Notes: generated by a model from the sequence alone, not told the origin. A stretch of 64,000 nucleotides of DNA from Nocardiopsis terrae (GCF_014651695.1 NZ_BMXJ01000006.1:200265-264264), one strand, 5' to 3'; positions 36,956 to 47,206 are shown, counted from the stretch's first letter. Made by a program: numbers and translations.

Positions 36956-37690
36956 ATGACCGCTTCACCCTCATCCAACGAGTCCCCCGTCACGCAGGCG
37001 CTGATCCTCGCTGGTGGACAGGCCACCCGGTTGCGGCCCTACACCGACACCCGCCCCAAGGCGATGGTGGAGGTGGCCGGGCGTCCCATCATCGACTACC
37101 AGCTGGAGTGGCTGGCCTCGCACGGAGTCGAGCAGGTCGTCGTCTCCTGCGGTTACAAGGCCGAGGTCCTGCGCGAACACCTCGAAGCGCGTCAGGGCGG
37201 CCCCGAGATCACGCTGCTGGTCGAGGACGAACCGCTGGGCCGCGGCGGTGCCCTGCGCTACGCCGCCACCGGGCTGCGCGACCCCCGAGCCCCCTACTTC
37301 GCACTCAACGGCGACGTTCTCACCTGGTTCTCCCTGAAGGAGCTGACCGAGCACCACCGGGCCAAGGGCGGCCTCGGCACCCTGGCCCTGTCCCAGTTCC
37401 GCACCACCTGGGGCATCGTCGACGTCGACGGCGACGACCGGATCGAGGGCTTCACGCAGAGCCCCCTGCTGCCGGTGTGGATCAACGCGGGCGTCTACCT
37501 GTTCGAGCCGGGCCTGACCCCGCTCCTGCCGGCCCGGGGCGACCACGAGTCCTCGACCTTCCCCGAGCTGGCCAAGGAGGGGAAGCTGTCCGCCTACCGC
37601 ATCGAGGGGTTCTGGCGCGGGGTCGACACCGCCAAGGACGTCAAGGAGGCGGGAGCCGAGATCGAGGCCATCCGGGAGGCCTCCGGCTGA
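36956..37690 (+). CDS. Sugar-nucleotidyltransferase (NTP_transferase family)
   Basis: The product has 244 residues. The N-terminal ALILAGGQATRLRPYT is the nucleotide-binding Rossmann motif of sugar-phosphate nucleotidyltransferases, followed by RPKAMVEVAGRPII, LNGDVL and EGFWRGVDT. It joins a sugar phosphate to an NTP to make NDP-sugar. It lacks the left-handed helix domain of GlmU/GlgC. It most resembles mannose-1-phosphate guanylyl- or glucose-1-phosphate transferases, but the substrate cannot be settled. The promoter looks leaderless. Confidence 0.85.
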   Translation: MTASPSSNESPVTQALILAGGQATRLRPYTDTRPKAMVEVAGRPIIDYQLEWLASHGVEQVVVSCGYKAEVLREHLEARQGGPEITLLVEDEPLGRGGALRYAATGLRDPRAPYFALNGDVLTWFSLKELTEHHRAKGGLGTLALSQFRTTWGIVDVDGDDRIEGFTQSPLLPVWINAGVYLFEPGLTPLLPARGDHESSTFPELAKEGKLSAYRIEGFWRGVDTAKDVKEAGAEIEAIREASG

Positions 37691-37741
37691 GTGTTCACCC
37701 GGAGGCCGGACCGGGTGGTGACGGGGTACCGGGGCGGTGGG

Positions 37742-37747
37742 TATCGT
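37742..37747 (+). promoter_or_regulatory. -10 of the phosphatase gene, leaderless
   Basis: TATCGT ends exactly 7 bases before GTG 37755, the same layout as in the preceding gene. Confidence 0.5.
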
Positions 37748-37754
37748 CGCCGTC

Positions 37755-38534
37755 GTGACGAATGACGGCTTCCTCCTCCCCAGTGCCCCCAACTTCCGCG
37801 ACCTCGGCGGCCACCGCACGAGGGAAGGCCGCACCGTGCGCGACGGCCTCCTCTACCGGTCCGACGCCCTGCACAGCATCTCCGAGCAGGACCGTGCCGC
37901 CTACGACGGCTTCGGTATCCGCCAGTTGATCGACCTGCGCACCCACCACGAGCGGGACCGCCTCCCCGACCTGGTCCCCGAGGGCGCGGAGTACGCCGCG
38001 GTCGGGGTGCAGAACGCCGAGGCGCCCGGGGCCAACTTCGTCGACCTGCTCGCCGACCGGGAGCGGGCCCGCAAGGCGTTCGGGAACGGCGCCGCCGAGC
38101 GTTTCATGTTCGGCGTCTACCGTGATCTGGTCACCGAGGACGAGGCCCTGGACGGCTACCGCGACCTGGTCGAACGCGCCGCCAAGGGCCCGACCGCCCT
38201 GGTCTTCCACTGCAGCGCGGGCAAGGACCGCACCGGCTGGGGCGCGGCGCTGCTGCTCACCCTGCTCGGTGTGGACCGCGGGGCCGTCACCGCGGACTAC
38301 CTCACCAGCAACGAGCGCCAGGCCAACACCGACCACTGGATGCGTCAGCTGTCCCGGCACAGCGGCCTGCCCTGGGAGGACGTCGAGCCGATGACCCGGG
38401 TCCGCGCCGAGTACCTCGACAGCGCCTTCGGCCACGTGGACGAGGTGTACGGGTCGTTCGACAACTACGTGGTCGACGGCCTGAAGCTCTCCGGCGGGAC
38501 CCTGGAGAGCCTCCGCGAGCGACTGCTCGTGTGA
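37755..38534 (+). CDS. Tyrosine phosphatase (Y_phosphatase3, DSP-like)
   Basis: From GTG 37755 the product has 259 residues. NFRDLGGHRT at the N-terminus and HCSAGKDRTGWG (nucleophile Cys153, P-loop CxxGxxR) define bacterial PtpB/Y_phosphatase3 enzymes, which remove phosphate from phosphotyrosine, phosphoserine or phosphoinositides. It has no signal peptide, so it acts in the cytoplasm unless exported otherwise. The gene ends 7 bases before the convergent gene, so the two 3' ends nearly meet. Confidence 0.9.
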   Translation: MTNDGFLLPSAPNFRDLGGHRTREGRTVRDGLLYRSDALHSISEQDRAAYDGFGIRQLIDLRTHHERDRLPDLVPEGAEYAAVGVQNAEAPGANFVDLLADRERARKAFGNGAAERFMFGVYRDLVTEDEALDGYRDLVERAAKGPTALVFHCSAGKDRTGWGAALLLTLLGVDRGAVTADYLTSNERQANTDHWMRQLSRHSGLPWEDVEPMTRVRAEYLDSAFGHVDEVYGSFDNYVVDGLKLSGGTLESLRERLLV

Positions 38535-38541
38535 CCTTCGC

Positions 38542-40215
38542 CTACAGCGCGTCCAGTCTCCGGCGCAGGTCGCTCTCGCTGGAGGCGGAGTACAGCGTTT
38601 CGACCAGGGCGGCCAGCACCGTGGGACGGTCCGCGCCCCGGTCGAGCATCCTCCGGGCCGCCGCCCACAGGTTCGCGGGGCGCCCGTCCCACAGGCGTTT
38701 GGCCAGGCGCTCGTGGCGGTCCAGTTCCTCCTCCCGGCCCGGGTCCCTTCCGGTCACCGGCCGGTACCAGCGGTCCTGGCCGGTCGAGTGGTGCCGACCG
38801 CTGTGCGGGGTGGCCGCCTCGTACTCGCCGTAGTGGTCCAGCCGCAGCAGTGCCCGCCGACCTCTGGACGTGGCCGGGTCGAACTCCTCCGGCGCCCCCG
38901 TCACGAGTTCACTGGCCAGGAGCGGGAACGCGAACATCCTCCGGGCCAGCGAAGCGAAGTCGCCGTCCGGCAGCAGCCGCCGCACCGCGTCCTGTCGCAG
39001 TCCGAGGGGGCGTGCCGGGTCGCGGTAGGTCTTGGCGAAGGCCGAGGTGGCCTCCCACAGGGCGTCGAGCGTCGCCCCCACCGCGACCTCGGGAAGCCGG
39101 GTCCGGGCCCCGGCCCAGCGCACCCATGCGGCGAGGACGTGCGGCATGGCCTCCTGCTCCTCGGGCAGCAGCACCACCCGGCCGGGCAGCCAGTGCAGCA
39201 GGAACGACTCCACCTTGCGCGGGCTGACCCGCATCGGGCGCCCGCTGTCCACGTCGCAGCCGTGCGTGATGATGTGGTCCGCGCACCGGCTCGCCGCATA
39301 GGAGTCCGACAGCTCGGCGGCCTGGTCCGAGGCGAGGAACCGGGCGGCCAGCACCGCGCGCCGGTCGCGCCGCCAGACGGGGACGGGGGAGTCCGGGACA
39401 CCCCTGGGCGGGCGGGGGAGCCGCTGGACCCGGGACGCGGCCAACGCGAAGTGCGCGGCCAGCGAACCGCCGGTCAGGTCGGCCGAGGCGATGCCCACCG
39501 GTTCCACCGTGGGACCGGCGGAGGGGTCGGCCGCGGCCCCGGTGACCACGCGTTCGGTGCGCTCCAGGGCGCGGGTGAGCAGGGACCGGGCCTCGCTCAG
39601 CTCCAGTTGCTCGAAGCGGGCGAAGCCGTCGGCGCGGGCCTGTTCCCGGCACTGCTCCAGGAGCAGGTCGACCTTGGTCGTCACCCAGGCGTCGCGCAGC
39701 AGGCCGCCGCTGTTGTGGTCCACGACCAGGATGAGGGCGTGCTCGGGCGGCAGGGCGCCGGTGCTGTCGGGGGCGTCCCGGCTGAACACGCACACCACGT
39801 CGTCGGTGTCGCCGAACCGGTCACCGTTGACGTACACGGACACCGGGGTCACCGCGCCCAGCTGGGAGGCCCAGGCCGGGGCCTGCAGCCCTCGCTCCCG
39901 CAGGGCGATCATCCCCTGTTCGGCCAGTTCCCGCTGTGAGGCCGAGGTGCCCAGGGCGGTGATGGCGGCCAGCACGCCCAGGCCCGCGGGTTTTCCGGCG
40001 GCGGTGGCGTGCGTGATGAGCCCTTCGCCGAGCAGGCGTTCGACGTCGACCCCGGGCAGCCGTTCGCCCCACCAGGAGCCGAGGAGTTCGCTGAAGGCCA
40101 GTTCGGCGTCGAGCGGGTGCCGCATGGCGAGCAGGGCTCTGGCCGCGCGCAGCATCTCCTCGAAGGCGGCGGCGGGGACGTCGGGGCCTGTGGGTGAGGG
40201 CGAAGAGGAGGGCAC
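38542..40215 (-). CDS. Large hypothetical protein
   Basis: I chose GTG 40215, which has a TACGCT -10 six bases upstream (leaderless). The open frame continues to 40644, but those codons overlap another gene and its promoter. The protein has 557 residues, mostly helical and Arg/Leu/Ala-rich, with a central sheet-like part (ALILVVDHNSGGLLRDAWV) and a C-terminal YRPVTGRDPGREEELDRHE. I recognise no domain. No signal peptide or membrane segment. Confidence 0.65.
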   Translation of the reverse strand: MPSSSPSPTGPDVPAAAFEEMLRAARALLAMRHPLDAELAFSELLGSWWGERLPGVDVERLLGEGLITHATAAGKPAGLGVLAAITALGTSASQRELAEQGMIALRERGLQAPAWASQLGAVTPVSVYVNGDRFGDTDDVVCVFSRDAPDSTGALPPEHALILVVDHNSGGLLRDAWVTTKVDLLLEQCREQARADGFARFEQLELSEARSLLTRALERTERVVTGAAADPSAGPTVEPVGIASADLTGGSLAAHFALAASRVQRLPRPPRGVPDSPVPVWRRDRRAVLAARFLASDQAAELSDSYAASRCADHIITHGCDVDSGRPMRVSPRKVESFLLHWLPGRVVLLPEEQEAMPHVLAAWVRWAGARTRLPEVAVGATLDALWEATSAFAKTYRDPARPLGLRQDAVRRLLPDGDFASLARRMFAFPLLASELVTGAPEEFDPATSRGRRALLRLDHYGEYEAATPHSGRHHSTGQDRWYRPVTGRDPGREEELDRHERLAKRLWDGRPANLWAAARRMLDRGADRPTVLAALVETLYSASSESDLRRRLDAL

Positions 40216-40221
40216 GGTCCG

Positions 40222-40227
40222 AGCGTA
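40222..40227 (-). promoter_or_regulatory. -10 of the large hypothetical gene, leaderless
   Basis: On the minus strand TACGCT stands six bases before GTG 40215, with no ribosome binding site between. Confidence 0.45.
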
Positions 40228-40346
40228 TGCCAGTTGGAACCGGTGGTGATCCCGCCTGTGCACGGCGCAGCCCAGCGGTCCGGGGGCAGCCCGAAGCCGG
40301 GCACGGCGCCTACGGGGCCCGTACCCGGCTTCGGGACGCCCCCGGG

Positions 40347-40634
40347 TCAGCGCGGTTCGGGAACCGCTCGGTGGCCGGTGAACAGTGTGGTGCCAGGGTG
40401 GCGGGTGGCCTTCCTGACGGCTTGTGAGGGCGGCACGGAGTTCACCATGGCCTCGAGGTGTTCGCGGGCGACCCGCTCTACGAGGTGTGGAGTGACCGTG
40501 ATGCCCAGGTGTTCGACGCAGTTCCAGGTATCGCTGACACAGCGCTCGACGCAGCGGTGGGACAGACCGCTGAACTCGTCGTGAAGTCTCGCCGAGATCT
40601 GCCTGAGATCCTGGACCGGGAAGGTCTGGAGCAT
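40347..40634 (-). CDS. Three-helix bundle dimerization domain protein
   Basis: The product has 95 residues. ISARLHDEFSGLSHRCVERCV and VTPHLVERVAREHLEAMV resemble the three-helix N-terminal domain found in front of actinobacterial arsenate-reductase-like phosphatases and also as stand-alone proteins. It would mediate dimerisation; no catalytic residues are present. A TTGACA -35 with a weak -10 lies 50-80 bases upstream. Confidence 0.65.
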   Translation of the reverse strand: MLQTFPVQDLRQISARLHDEFSGLSHRCVERCVSDTWNCVEHLGITVTPHLVERVAREHLEAMVNSVPPSQAVRKATRHPGTTLFTGHRAVPEPR

Positions 40635-41043
40635 TCTTGCTCACACCCCTAGCTGAAGATGGCCTGGACGGTGACCTCCACCCATTTCACTTGTTCTGGC
40701 TGGACTGTCAACCCCTCCTGCGGCACGCTGTTGATAAAACATGGGGGAGGTGCCGTTTACCCTGGTTGCTTTGTCCTCGCAGGTCAGCGAGGCGAAAAGG
40801 ACGTTTCGGGCATATAACAGTCCTGTTTCGAAGAGTTCTCTGTAAACCGTCCGCCCCCGGCCATCGCTGGTAATTATGGGAAAACACGCCCGCAAAACCC
40901 CCGGTCGGCTGTGGGGGGAGGGTTCGGTGGCCTAGCATTTACCTTCCGTGTCCGCGGCGGCCCCTCCGCCACGGCGGCCGTTGCGTGTGGACGGCTGTGT
41001 CTTATGCTTGAGCCGTGACAGCGGCCGAGAGGAGTCATGGAGC
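40635..41043. other. 409-base divergent region without a gene
   Basis: This gap is more AT-rich than its surroundings (about 40700-40880). It holds the minus-strand promoter of the three-helix gene and, near 41000, TATGCT and GAGAGGAG before the PAS-GAF-SpoIIE gene. I see no coding or RNA structure. Confidence 0.4.
40683..40711 (-). promoter_or_regulatory. Promoter of the three-helix gene
   Basis: Read on the minus strand: a perfect TTGACA (40706-40711), 17 bases, then GAAATG (40683-40688) as a weak -10. It lies 49 bases before the ATG. Confidence 0.35.
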
Positions 41044-43272
41044 GTGACTCCTGGGGCCGCGGAGCCCCCGACCGGAATCGGCGCCGCGCACCCCGCGCCA
41101 CAGTGCCGCCGCGAACGGGTGGCGGGCACGGTGGCAGGGACCCCCGCGCGGTCCACGAACAACCCCGACGAAAACACGGCTGGGGAATCCGAAGGTTCCG
41201 GAGGTGTCGAGCAGTTGAGCGCCGAGACGTCCATTCCCCCACCCCGGATCAGCGTGGCGGAACTGCCTGACGCGGTGAAATCCCTTCTCACCGACGCGCC
41301 CATCGGATTCGCGCTGCTGGGACCCGACGACGTCTTCGTTTCGATCAACCCCCGGCTGGCCACCGTCTTCGGCAGCACCCCCGCCCGCTGCCTGGGCCGC
41401 ACGCCCGCCCAGGCCCTGGCCGAGGCCGGTGACGAGGCCGGGGCCCGTGCCCAACGAACCTCCGTGGCCCGGGTGCGCGAGAGCGGGCACGCGGTGCGCG
41501 ACCGCCACCGCGCCTCCTCCGGGCAGGCCTGGGACCTCACCTGGTTTCCGGTCAACGACCCCGCCAACGGCGACGAGCACATCGCCCTCATCGCCGCCCG
41601 GGACCACGAGGACGCCGACTCCCGACGCCAGGAGCAGCGCCTGCGCGCCCTGCTCCAGACGGGCAACCAGATCGTCTGGTCGGCGGGCCCGGGCGGCGAC
41701 GTGCGCGAGGACTGCCCCCAGTGGCGGGCCGTGACCGGTCAGAGCCCGGACGACTACCTGGGCCGGGGCTGGCTCGACGCCCTCCACCCCGACGACCGCA
41801 ACCGGGTGGAGCGCGCCTGGGACGACGCCGTCCTGGACGTCACCCCCTTCGACACGATGTTCCGTGTGCGCACCCGCGCGGGCGGCTACGTCCACTACCG
41901 GGCCCGGGCGAACCCGGTCATGGACGGCGCCGAGACCGCCGAGTGGGTCGGCACCCTGGCCGACATCACCACCGAGCGCGAGGCGGACGAACTGCGCCAG
42001 CGCCTCAACCAGCAGCTCAGCGAGGCGGCGATGCGTACCGCCCGCCTGCAGAAGGCCACCTCGGACCTGGCCGAGGCCCTCACCGCGGACGAGGTCGTCC
42101 AGGCCATGTCCGAGATCGGGCGTTCCGGTGTGGGCGCCGACCACACCTCCGTCGCCCTCCTGGACCGGGACCGGCTGCGCCTGCGGATGCTCTCCGCGGA
42201 CGGTTGCGTGGGCCTGCCCGAACGCGGGTTCGCGCTGGACTACCCCGACGTCGCGGCCAGGGCCGTCGCCGACCGGGCGCCGCGGCTGGCGGCCAGCCCG
42301 GCCGAGCTGGGCGAACTCATGGAGCACGCGCCCGAGGTGGAGAGCCTGGTCGAGCGGACCGGGGAACGCGCCTGGGTGGCGCTGCCGATGATGGCGGCGG
42401 GCCGCCCGATCGGGGCCCTGCGCTTCTCCTTCGACGCCCAGCGGGAGGTCACCGACGAGGAGCGGGTGTTCCTGGAGGCGCTCGCCGGACAGTGCGCCCT
42501 GGCCATCGGCCGGGCGATCGTCTACGAACGCGAACACGGAACCGCCGAGGAGCTCCAGCGCAGCCTGCTGCCCGAGGAGCTGCCCGAGGTGCGCGGGGTG
42601 CGCCTGGCCGCCTACTACCGGTCGGGTTCCCAGCACGTGCAGGTCGGCGGGGACTGGTACGACGCCTTCCCGCTGCCCGACGGCCGCGTCGCCGGGGTGC
42701 TCGGCGACGTCATGGGCAAGGGCATCCCGGCGGCGGCGGGAATGAGCCGGATCCGCAACGCGTTGAGGGCACTGGCGTTCTCCATGCCCGAACCAGCCGA
42801 CGTGTTGACCGGACTCGACCGCATGTTCACGGCCACGGAGGGAATGGACCAGGTAACAACGCTGGTCTACTTCGTTCTGGACCCCGTCACCGGACAACTC
42901 GACCTCAGCAACGCGGGCCACCTCCCGCCGCTGGTGGTCGCCGGCAACGCGGGGCCCTCGCTGCTCGACACCGAACCGGACACACCGCTCGGGGTCAGCT
43001 CCACGAGAGGTCACCACAAATTCTTCGTACAACCCGGTAACACTGTCGCTCTCTACTCCGATGGACTGGTTGAGAACCGCAAACGTTCGGTCGACGCAGG
43101 TCTCGACGAGTTGCTCCGGAGAGCGTCCCAGGCCCAGCCCGAAGTGGTGGGCGATCCACAGCAGATGCTGGAGTACCTTGTGGAGAGCATGCTCGAAGGG
43201 TATGAGCAGGACGATGACGTCACTCTGCTCGCCGTTCAGCTTCCGGTGATCGATTCCGGGTCGGAGCGGTAG
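41044..43272 (+). CDS. PAS-GAF-SpoIIE (PP2C-like) signalling phosphatase
   Basis: From GTG 41044 (AGAGGAG 9 bases upstream) the product has 742 residues. In order: a low-complexity head, two PAS-like sensor domains (about 75-190 and 200-330), a GAF domain (about 345-500), then a SpoIIE/RsbU phosphatase with the metal-binding motifs [15 protein letters not shown] and YSDGLVENR. Such proteins dephosphorylate anti-sigma antagonists and so free alternative sigma factors. It has no HATPase domain or membrane segment. Its direct target is not encoded next to it; the principal sigma factor follows 194 bases later. Confidence 0.88.
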   Translation: MTPGAAEPPTGIGAAHPAPQCRRERVAGTVAGTPARSTNNPDENTAGESEGSGGVEQLSAETSIPPPRISVAELPDAVKSLLTDAPIGFALLGPDDVFVSINPRLATVFGSTPARCLGRTPAQALAEAGDEAGARAQRTSVARVRESGHAVRDRHRASSGQAWDLTWFPVNDPANGDEHIALIAARDHEDADSRRQEQRLRALLQTGNQIVWSAGPGGDVREDCPQWRAVTGQSPDDYLGRGWLDALHPDDRNRVERAWDDAVLDVTPFDTMFRVRTRAGGYVHYRARANPVMDGAETAEWVGTLADITTEREADELRQRLNQQLSEAAMRTARLQKATSDLAEALTADEVVQAMSEIGRSGVGADHTSVALLDRDRLRLRMLSADGCVGLPERGFALDYPDVAARAVADRAPRLAASPAELGELMEHAPEVESLVERTGERAWVALPMMAAGRPIGALRFSFDAQREVTDEERVFLEALAGQCALAIGRAIVYEREHGTAEELQRSLLPEELPEVRGVRLAAYYRSGSQHVQVGGDWYDAFPLPDGRVAGVLGDVMGKGIPAAAGMSRIRNALRALAFSMPEPADVLTGLDRMFTATEGMDQVTTLVYFVLDPVTGQLDLSNAGHLPPLVVAGNAGPSLLDTEPDTPLGVSSTRGHHKFFVQPGNTVALYSDGLVENRKRSVDAGLDELLRRASQAQPEVVGDPQQMLEYLVESMLEGYEQDDDVTLLAVQLPVIDSGSER

Positions 43273-43466
43273 ACCGTACGAACAAGTCCATTGCCTTGCC
43301 TACAGTGAAGAAGCCGCCGTGCCCCGCGAAGACGGGGGTGACCCCGGCTTCCCCGCCCAGTGGGGACGATCCCAGGCCGCAGGTGGGAGAGGGTGCAGTG
43401 CCCGGTCCCGCGTCAGCGGGCCAACGGGTCCGACAATCTCGCCACACGTCCGTTCGAGAGGTGTTT

Positions 43467-45113
43467 GTGTCATCTGCCAGTTCGACTCGCTCGAAGCAGT
43501 CCGAGTCACTGCAAGAGCCCGTCATTCAGCAGCTGATCGAGCGTGGGCGGTCCCAGGGCTTTCTTGAGCCCGAGGACGTGCGCCGTGCCTTCGAAGAGGC
43601 CGAAATCCCGATGTCGCAGGCGCAGTCCGTGCTCCGAAGCCTCGCCAAGGAGGGCGTGACCGTACTCGTTCCGGAGTCGGCCTCCTCGCGGCGCAAGACC
43701 ACACGGCGCAAGACGGCCGCTCCTCGGTCCAGCACCACGACCCGCTCGACCACGAGCCGGGCCGCCAAGCCCGCCCGTGCGGCGGCTGCCCAGGAACAGC
43801 CGGAGACGGTCACCGCCGTCGTCGACTCCTCCGAGGGCACCGCCGCCAAGAAGCCCGCGGCCAAGAAGACGGCGACCGCGAAGAAGGCGGCCGCTCCCAA
43901 GAAGACCGCGGCGGCCAAGACCACCGCCAAGGCCCCGGCCAAGAAGACGACGGCCAAGAAGACGGCGAAGAAGGACCTCGAACTAGCTTCGGGTTCGGGC
44001 GAGTTCGTCGAGGAGGGGCTGGACGACGACCTCGAACACACCGGTGCCGAGCTGGAGCTGGTCGAGGACGCCGACGCCCCGGCCAAGCCCGCCAAGCCCG
44101 AGACCGTCGGTGCCCCGGTCAAGCCGAGCAAGGACGACGACTCCTTCGTCCTGTACGACGATGACGACGACGCCCCCGCCGCACAGGTGGTCGCGGCCGG
44201 TGCCACCGCGGACCCGGTCAAGGACTACCTGAAGCAGATCGGCAAGGTGCCGCTCCTCAACGCCGAGCAGGAGGTCGAGCTCGCCAAGCGGATCGAGGCC
44301 GGCCTGTTCGCCGAGGAGAAGCTCTCAGAGGAGGGCGAGGTCCTCACCTTCGAGCTCCGTGACGAACTGGAGTGGATCGCCGAGGACGGCGGCCGCGCCA
44401 AGAAGCACCTGCTCGAGGCCAACCTGCGCCTGGTCGTGTCCCTGGCCAAGCGCTACACCGGCCGCGGCATGCTGTTCCTGGACCTGATCCAGGAGGGCAA
44501 CCTCGGTCTGATCCGCGCGGTGGAGAAGTTCGACTACACCAAGGGCTTCAAGTTCTCCACGTACGCCACGTGGTGGATCCGCCAGGCGATCACCAGGGCG
44601 ATGGCCGACCAGGCCCGCACCATCCGTATCCCGGTGCACATGGTCGAGGTCATCAACAAGCTGGCCCGCGTCCAGCGCCAGATGCTCCAGGACCTGGGCC
44701 GTGAGCCCACCCCGGAGGAGCTGGCCAAGGAACTCGACATGACCCCTGAGAAGGTCGTCGAGGTGCAGAAGTACGGCCGTGAGCCGATCTCCCTGCACAC
44801 TCCGCTGGGCGAGGACGGCGACAGCGAGTTCGGTGACCTCATCGAGGACTCCGAGGCGATCCAGCCGGGCGAGGCGGTCAGCTTCACCCTGCTCCAGGAG
44901 CAGCTGCACTCGGTGCTCGACACCCTGTCCGAGCGCGAGGCCGGCGTCGTCTCGATGCGCTTCGGTCTGACCGACGGTCAGCCGAAGACTTTAGACGAGA
45001 TCGGCAAGGTCTACGGGGTCACCCGAGAGCGCATCCGGCAGATCGAGAGCAAGACGATGTCGAAGCTCCGTCACCCCTCGCGCTCGCAGGTGCTCCGCGA
45101 CTACCTGGACTAG
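43467..45113 (+). CDS. hrdB: Principal RNA polymerase sigma factor (HrdB/RpoD)
   Basis: From GTG 43467 (GAGAGG 5 bases upstream) the product has 548 residues. The N-terminus matches HrdB ([22 protein letters not shown]). A Lys/Ala/Thr-rich stretch (about 75-175) and an acidic part precede region 1.2 ([16 protein letters not shown]), region 2 with the -10-reading helix ([16 protein letters not shown]), region 3, and region 4 HTH ([15 protein letters not shown]). It directs most housekeeping transcription. Codon 509 in region 4 is TTA, the rarest leucine codon in actinomycetes. A hairpin terminator follows. Confidence 0.96.
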   Translation: MSSASSTRSKQSESLQEPVIQQLIERGRSQGFLEPEDVRRAFEEAEIPMSQAQSVLRSLAKEGVTVLVPESASSRRKTTRRKTAAPRSSTTTRSTTSRAAKPARAAAAQEQPETVTAVVDSSEGTAAKKPAAKKTATAKKAAAPKKTAAAKTTAKAPAKKTTAKKTAKKDLELASGSGEFVEEGLDDDLEHTGAELELVEDADAPAKPAKPETVGAPVKPSKDDDSFVLYDDDDDAPAAQVVAAGATADPVKDYLKQIGKVPLLNAEQEVELAKRIEAGLFAEEKLSEEGEVLTFELRDELEWIAEDGGRAKKHLLEANLRLVVSLAKRYTGRGMLFLDLIQEGNLGLIRAVEKFDYTKGFKFSTYATWWIRQAITRAMADQARTIRIPVHMVEVINKLARVQRQMLQDLGREPTPEELAKELDMTPEKVVEVQKYGREPISLHTPLGEDGDSEFGDLIEDSEAIQPGEAVSFTLLQEQLHSVLDTLSEREAGVVSMRFGLTDGQPKTLDEIGKVYGVTRERIRQIESKTMSKLRHPSRSQVLRDYLD

Positions 45114-45465
45114 TCAGCCGGTCCGGGTGAAGACCCACGTTTCAGGCTGAGACGACGAAAGCGAACAGGCGCGCTCTCCCGGGCTCCGGGAAGGCGCGCC
45201 TGTCGTGTTCGGTGCCCTGGTCCGCTCACGGGCGTGGCGACCCCCGCGTGTCCCTCGCGTGACTTCAGGCACTTCACTGTCCCCGCACGGAGTCCGATCT
45301 CCATCCGATGCCGCCCATGCTGCCGCACGCCCTGTAGGTGTGGCATAAAGTCGCCCTGATCCGGTTTCCTGCGCTGATCACCCCGTCCGGAGCGCGCGCC
45401 CGGCGACGGGCGCTTTCGACGGCCTGGCAGCGGCCGGGGAGGGGCGAGGGGGACGCTTCACGCGG
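45114..45465. other. 352-base gap between convergent hrdB and yaaA
   Basis: It contains the hrdB terminator (45165-45203) and a second small hairpin near 45395-45413 (CGCCCG/CGGGCG followed by TTTC). The second may end yaaA or a small transcript. No open frame is convincing. Confidence 0.4.
45165..45203 (+). terminator. hrdB terminator
   Basis: Ten-base arms ACAGGCGCGC (45165-45174) and GCGCGCCTGT (45194-45203) pair perfectly, with a second CCCGG/CCGGG pairing inside. It lies 52 bases after the stop. Confidence 0.75.
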
Positions 45466-46260
45466 TCAGTCGCGGACGATCACGTCCATCGCGCGGGCGG
45501 TCCCCGGCCTGGCCGCGGGCGGCAGTTCCACGGTGTGCCCGAGGTCCTGCAGCGCCGAGACCAGCTCCTGTGGTGTGCGGGCCTGGACGTTCTCGCTGAC
45601 CAGGGCACGGGCGACGTCGCCCCGGGTGGCCTTGGCCATGTGGCTGACCACGGAACGCCTGGTCACCCCGTCCACCTCGCGCTCGCGCAGCACACGTACC
45701 GCCACGGTCCGCTCGGCCGCCTCCCCGGCGGGCTTGAAGGCCGCGGCGTAGGCCGCCGAGCGGCAGTCCACGAGCAGGCGTCCCTCCGTGAGCTCGCCGA
45801 GCGGCCCGGCCAGCGCCCTGCGCCAGTACGCGCCCAGGCCGCCCAGCGGCGGTAGCTTCACGCCCATGGCCAGCCGGTAGGGCGGCAGCCGGTCGGCGGG
45901 GCCCACCACGCCCCACAGGCCGGAGAACACCAGGATCCGGTCCCGGACGAGGGCGTCGTCCCCGTCGAGCAGCCCGGACAGGCCGAGACGGTCGTAGAGC
46001 ACACCCGTGTAGAGCTCGGCGGCGCGCAGCGTGGGCGCGGTGGCCGCGTCCAGGTTGCGTTTGAGGGCGTCGCTCTGGGACACCGACAGGCCGAGGACCT
46101 CGCGTGCGGTGTCCTCGGGGCCCGAGCAGAGTTCGGCCAGCGCGGCCATGACCCGCTCCCGTGCCGGGGCCAGCTCGGGCAGGGTCAGCGCGCCCTGGTC
46201 CAGACGGGGCCCGTCACCGGAGGCGGCCTTGCCCTCGGAGGGCGGGAGCAGGATGAACAT
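45466..46260 (-). CDS. yaaA: Peroxide stress protein YaaA family
   Basis: From ATG 46260 the product has 264 residues and starts MFILLPPSEGKA, the family signature, with conserved RNLDAATAPTLRAAELYTGV and VVGPADRLPPYRL. YaaA proteins bind DNA and lower free iron during peroxide stress. The frame is open to 46482, but only the part from 46260 aligns with the family. GGAGA precedes the ATG by about 10 bases. Confidence 0.88.
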   Translation of the reverse strand: MFILLPPSEGKAASGDGPRLDQGALTLPELAPARERVMAALAELCSGPEDTAREVLGLSVSQSDALKRNLDAATAPTLRAAELYTGVLYDRLGLSGLLDGDDALVRDRILVFSGLWGVVGPADRLPPYRLAMGVKLPPLGGLGAYWRRALAGPLGELTEGRLLVDCRSAAYAAAFKPAGEAAERTVAVRVLREREVDGVTRRSVVSHMAKATRGDVARALVSENVQARTPQELVSALQDLGHTVELPPAARPGTARAMDVIVRD

Positions 46261-46454
46261 CTGAGGATTCTCCAGGTCGTGCGCGGTGCGGGGCCGAGCC
46301 CATGTTAGGCCGTCGCGCGGCGGGGCGTGCTCCTGCCGGACGCCTTCCGGGGTGCGGGGTGCCGGGTCGGGCGGGTGCGGGGGGAGGCGACCCGGTGCCC
46401 GCCCGGACGGATAGGATCTGCGGCCTTCGACCGCAGGACAGTGAGGAAACGAAC

Positions 46455-47147
46455 ATGCACGCATGGGCGGAGCGGGTGTCACGGGACTGGCCCGCGTTCC
46501 ACACCCGCACGCGGGGCGGCTGGCGCTTCGGCCTGGCCGACGGGATCACCAAGCGGGCCAACTGCGCCCTGGTGCGGGATCCGGGAGCCGACGTCGAGGA
46601 GGTCACCCGGTTCTACCGTGCGTACGGGCTGCGGCCCTGCGCGCAGGTGTGGCCGGGGGAGGAGGAGGTGGACGCGCGGTTGGCCGAGCACGGTTACGCG
46701 GTGGTGGAACCGACCCTGGTACTGGCCAGAGAGCTGCGGGAACGCCCCCGGGGTCCGGGGGCGACCGGGATCTCGGACTCCCCCACGGAGCGCTGGACGG
46801 AGCTCTTCTCCCAGACGGGCGTGAGTGCGGACCACGCCGAGGGCGTCGTGCGCATCCTGAGCCGGGTGGACGCCGTCTACGGGGTCCACGGAGACGGGGA
46901 CGGCCGGGGCTGCGCGGTACTGGACGGGGAGTCGGTGGCGATCTGCGCGATGGTCACCGCGCGGGCCGCCCGCGGGCGCGGTGTGGCCGGGGCGGTGCTG
47001 GCCGACCTGCTGGTCCGGGCGTACGACAGGGGTGCTCGCCGGGCCTACCTGTGTGTGGTCGCCGACAACGAACCCGCTCTGCGGCTGTACCGGGGCGCGG
47101 GGTTCGCGGAGGTCTCGCGCTACCACAACCGGGTGCTGGCCGACTGA
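46455..47147 (+). CDS. GNAT-family N-acetyltransferase
   Basis: From ATG 46455 (GAGGAAA 7 bases upstream) the product has 230 residues. The C-terminal half carries the acetyl-CoA loop ARAARGRGVAGAVLADLL and the GNAT strand with RLYRGAGFAEVSRYHNR. The N-terminal 110 residues form a separate half with a degenerate GNAT fold. It probably transfers an acetyl group to an amine; the substrate is unknown. Confidence 0.85.
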   Translation: MHAWAERVSRDWPAFHTRTRGGWRFGLADGITKRANCALVRDPGADVEEVTRFYRAYGLRPCAQVWPGEEEVDARLAEHGYAVVEPTLVLARELRERPRGPGATGISDSPTERWTELFSQTGVSADHAEGVVRILSRVDAVYGVHGDGDGRGCAVLDGESVAICAMVTARAARGRGVAGAVLADLLVRAYDRGARRAYLCVVADNEPALRLYRGAGFAEVSRYHNRVLAD

Positions 47148-47206
47148 GACCCGTCCTCCGGCCCGGTCGCGGGCCGGAGGCGTCGGCCACGGGTCCCGAC
47201 AACGAG

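Noticed and set aside
43840-43975. Lys/Ala-codon repeats in hrdB taken as a tandem repeat or CRISPR
   Set aside because: They are the low-complexity N-terminal part of the sigma factor, irregular in unit and spacing. I saw no CRISPR array in the window.
45340-45418. Possible small RNA (TAAAGT hexamer, then a hairpin and TTTC)
   Set aside because: No -35 and the hairpin can serve as the yaaA terminator from the other side; evidence too thin.
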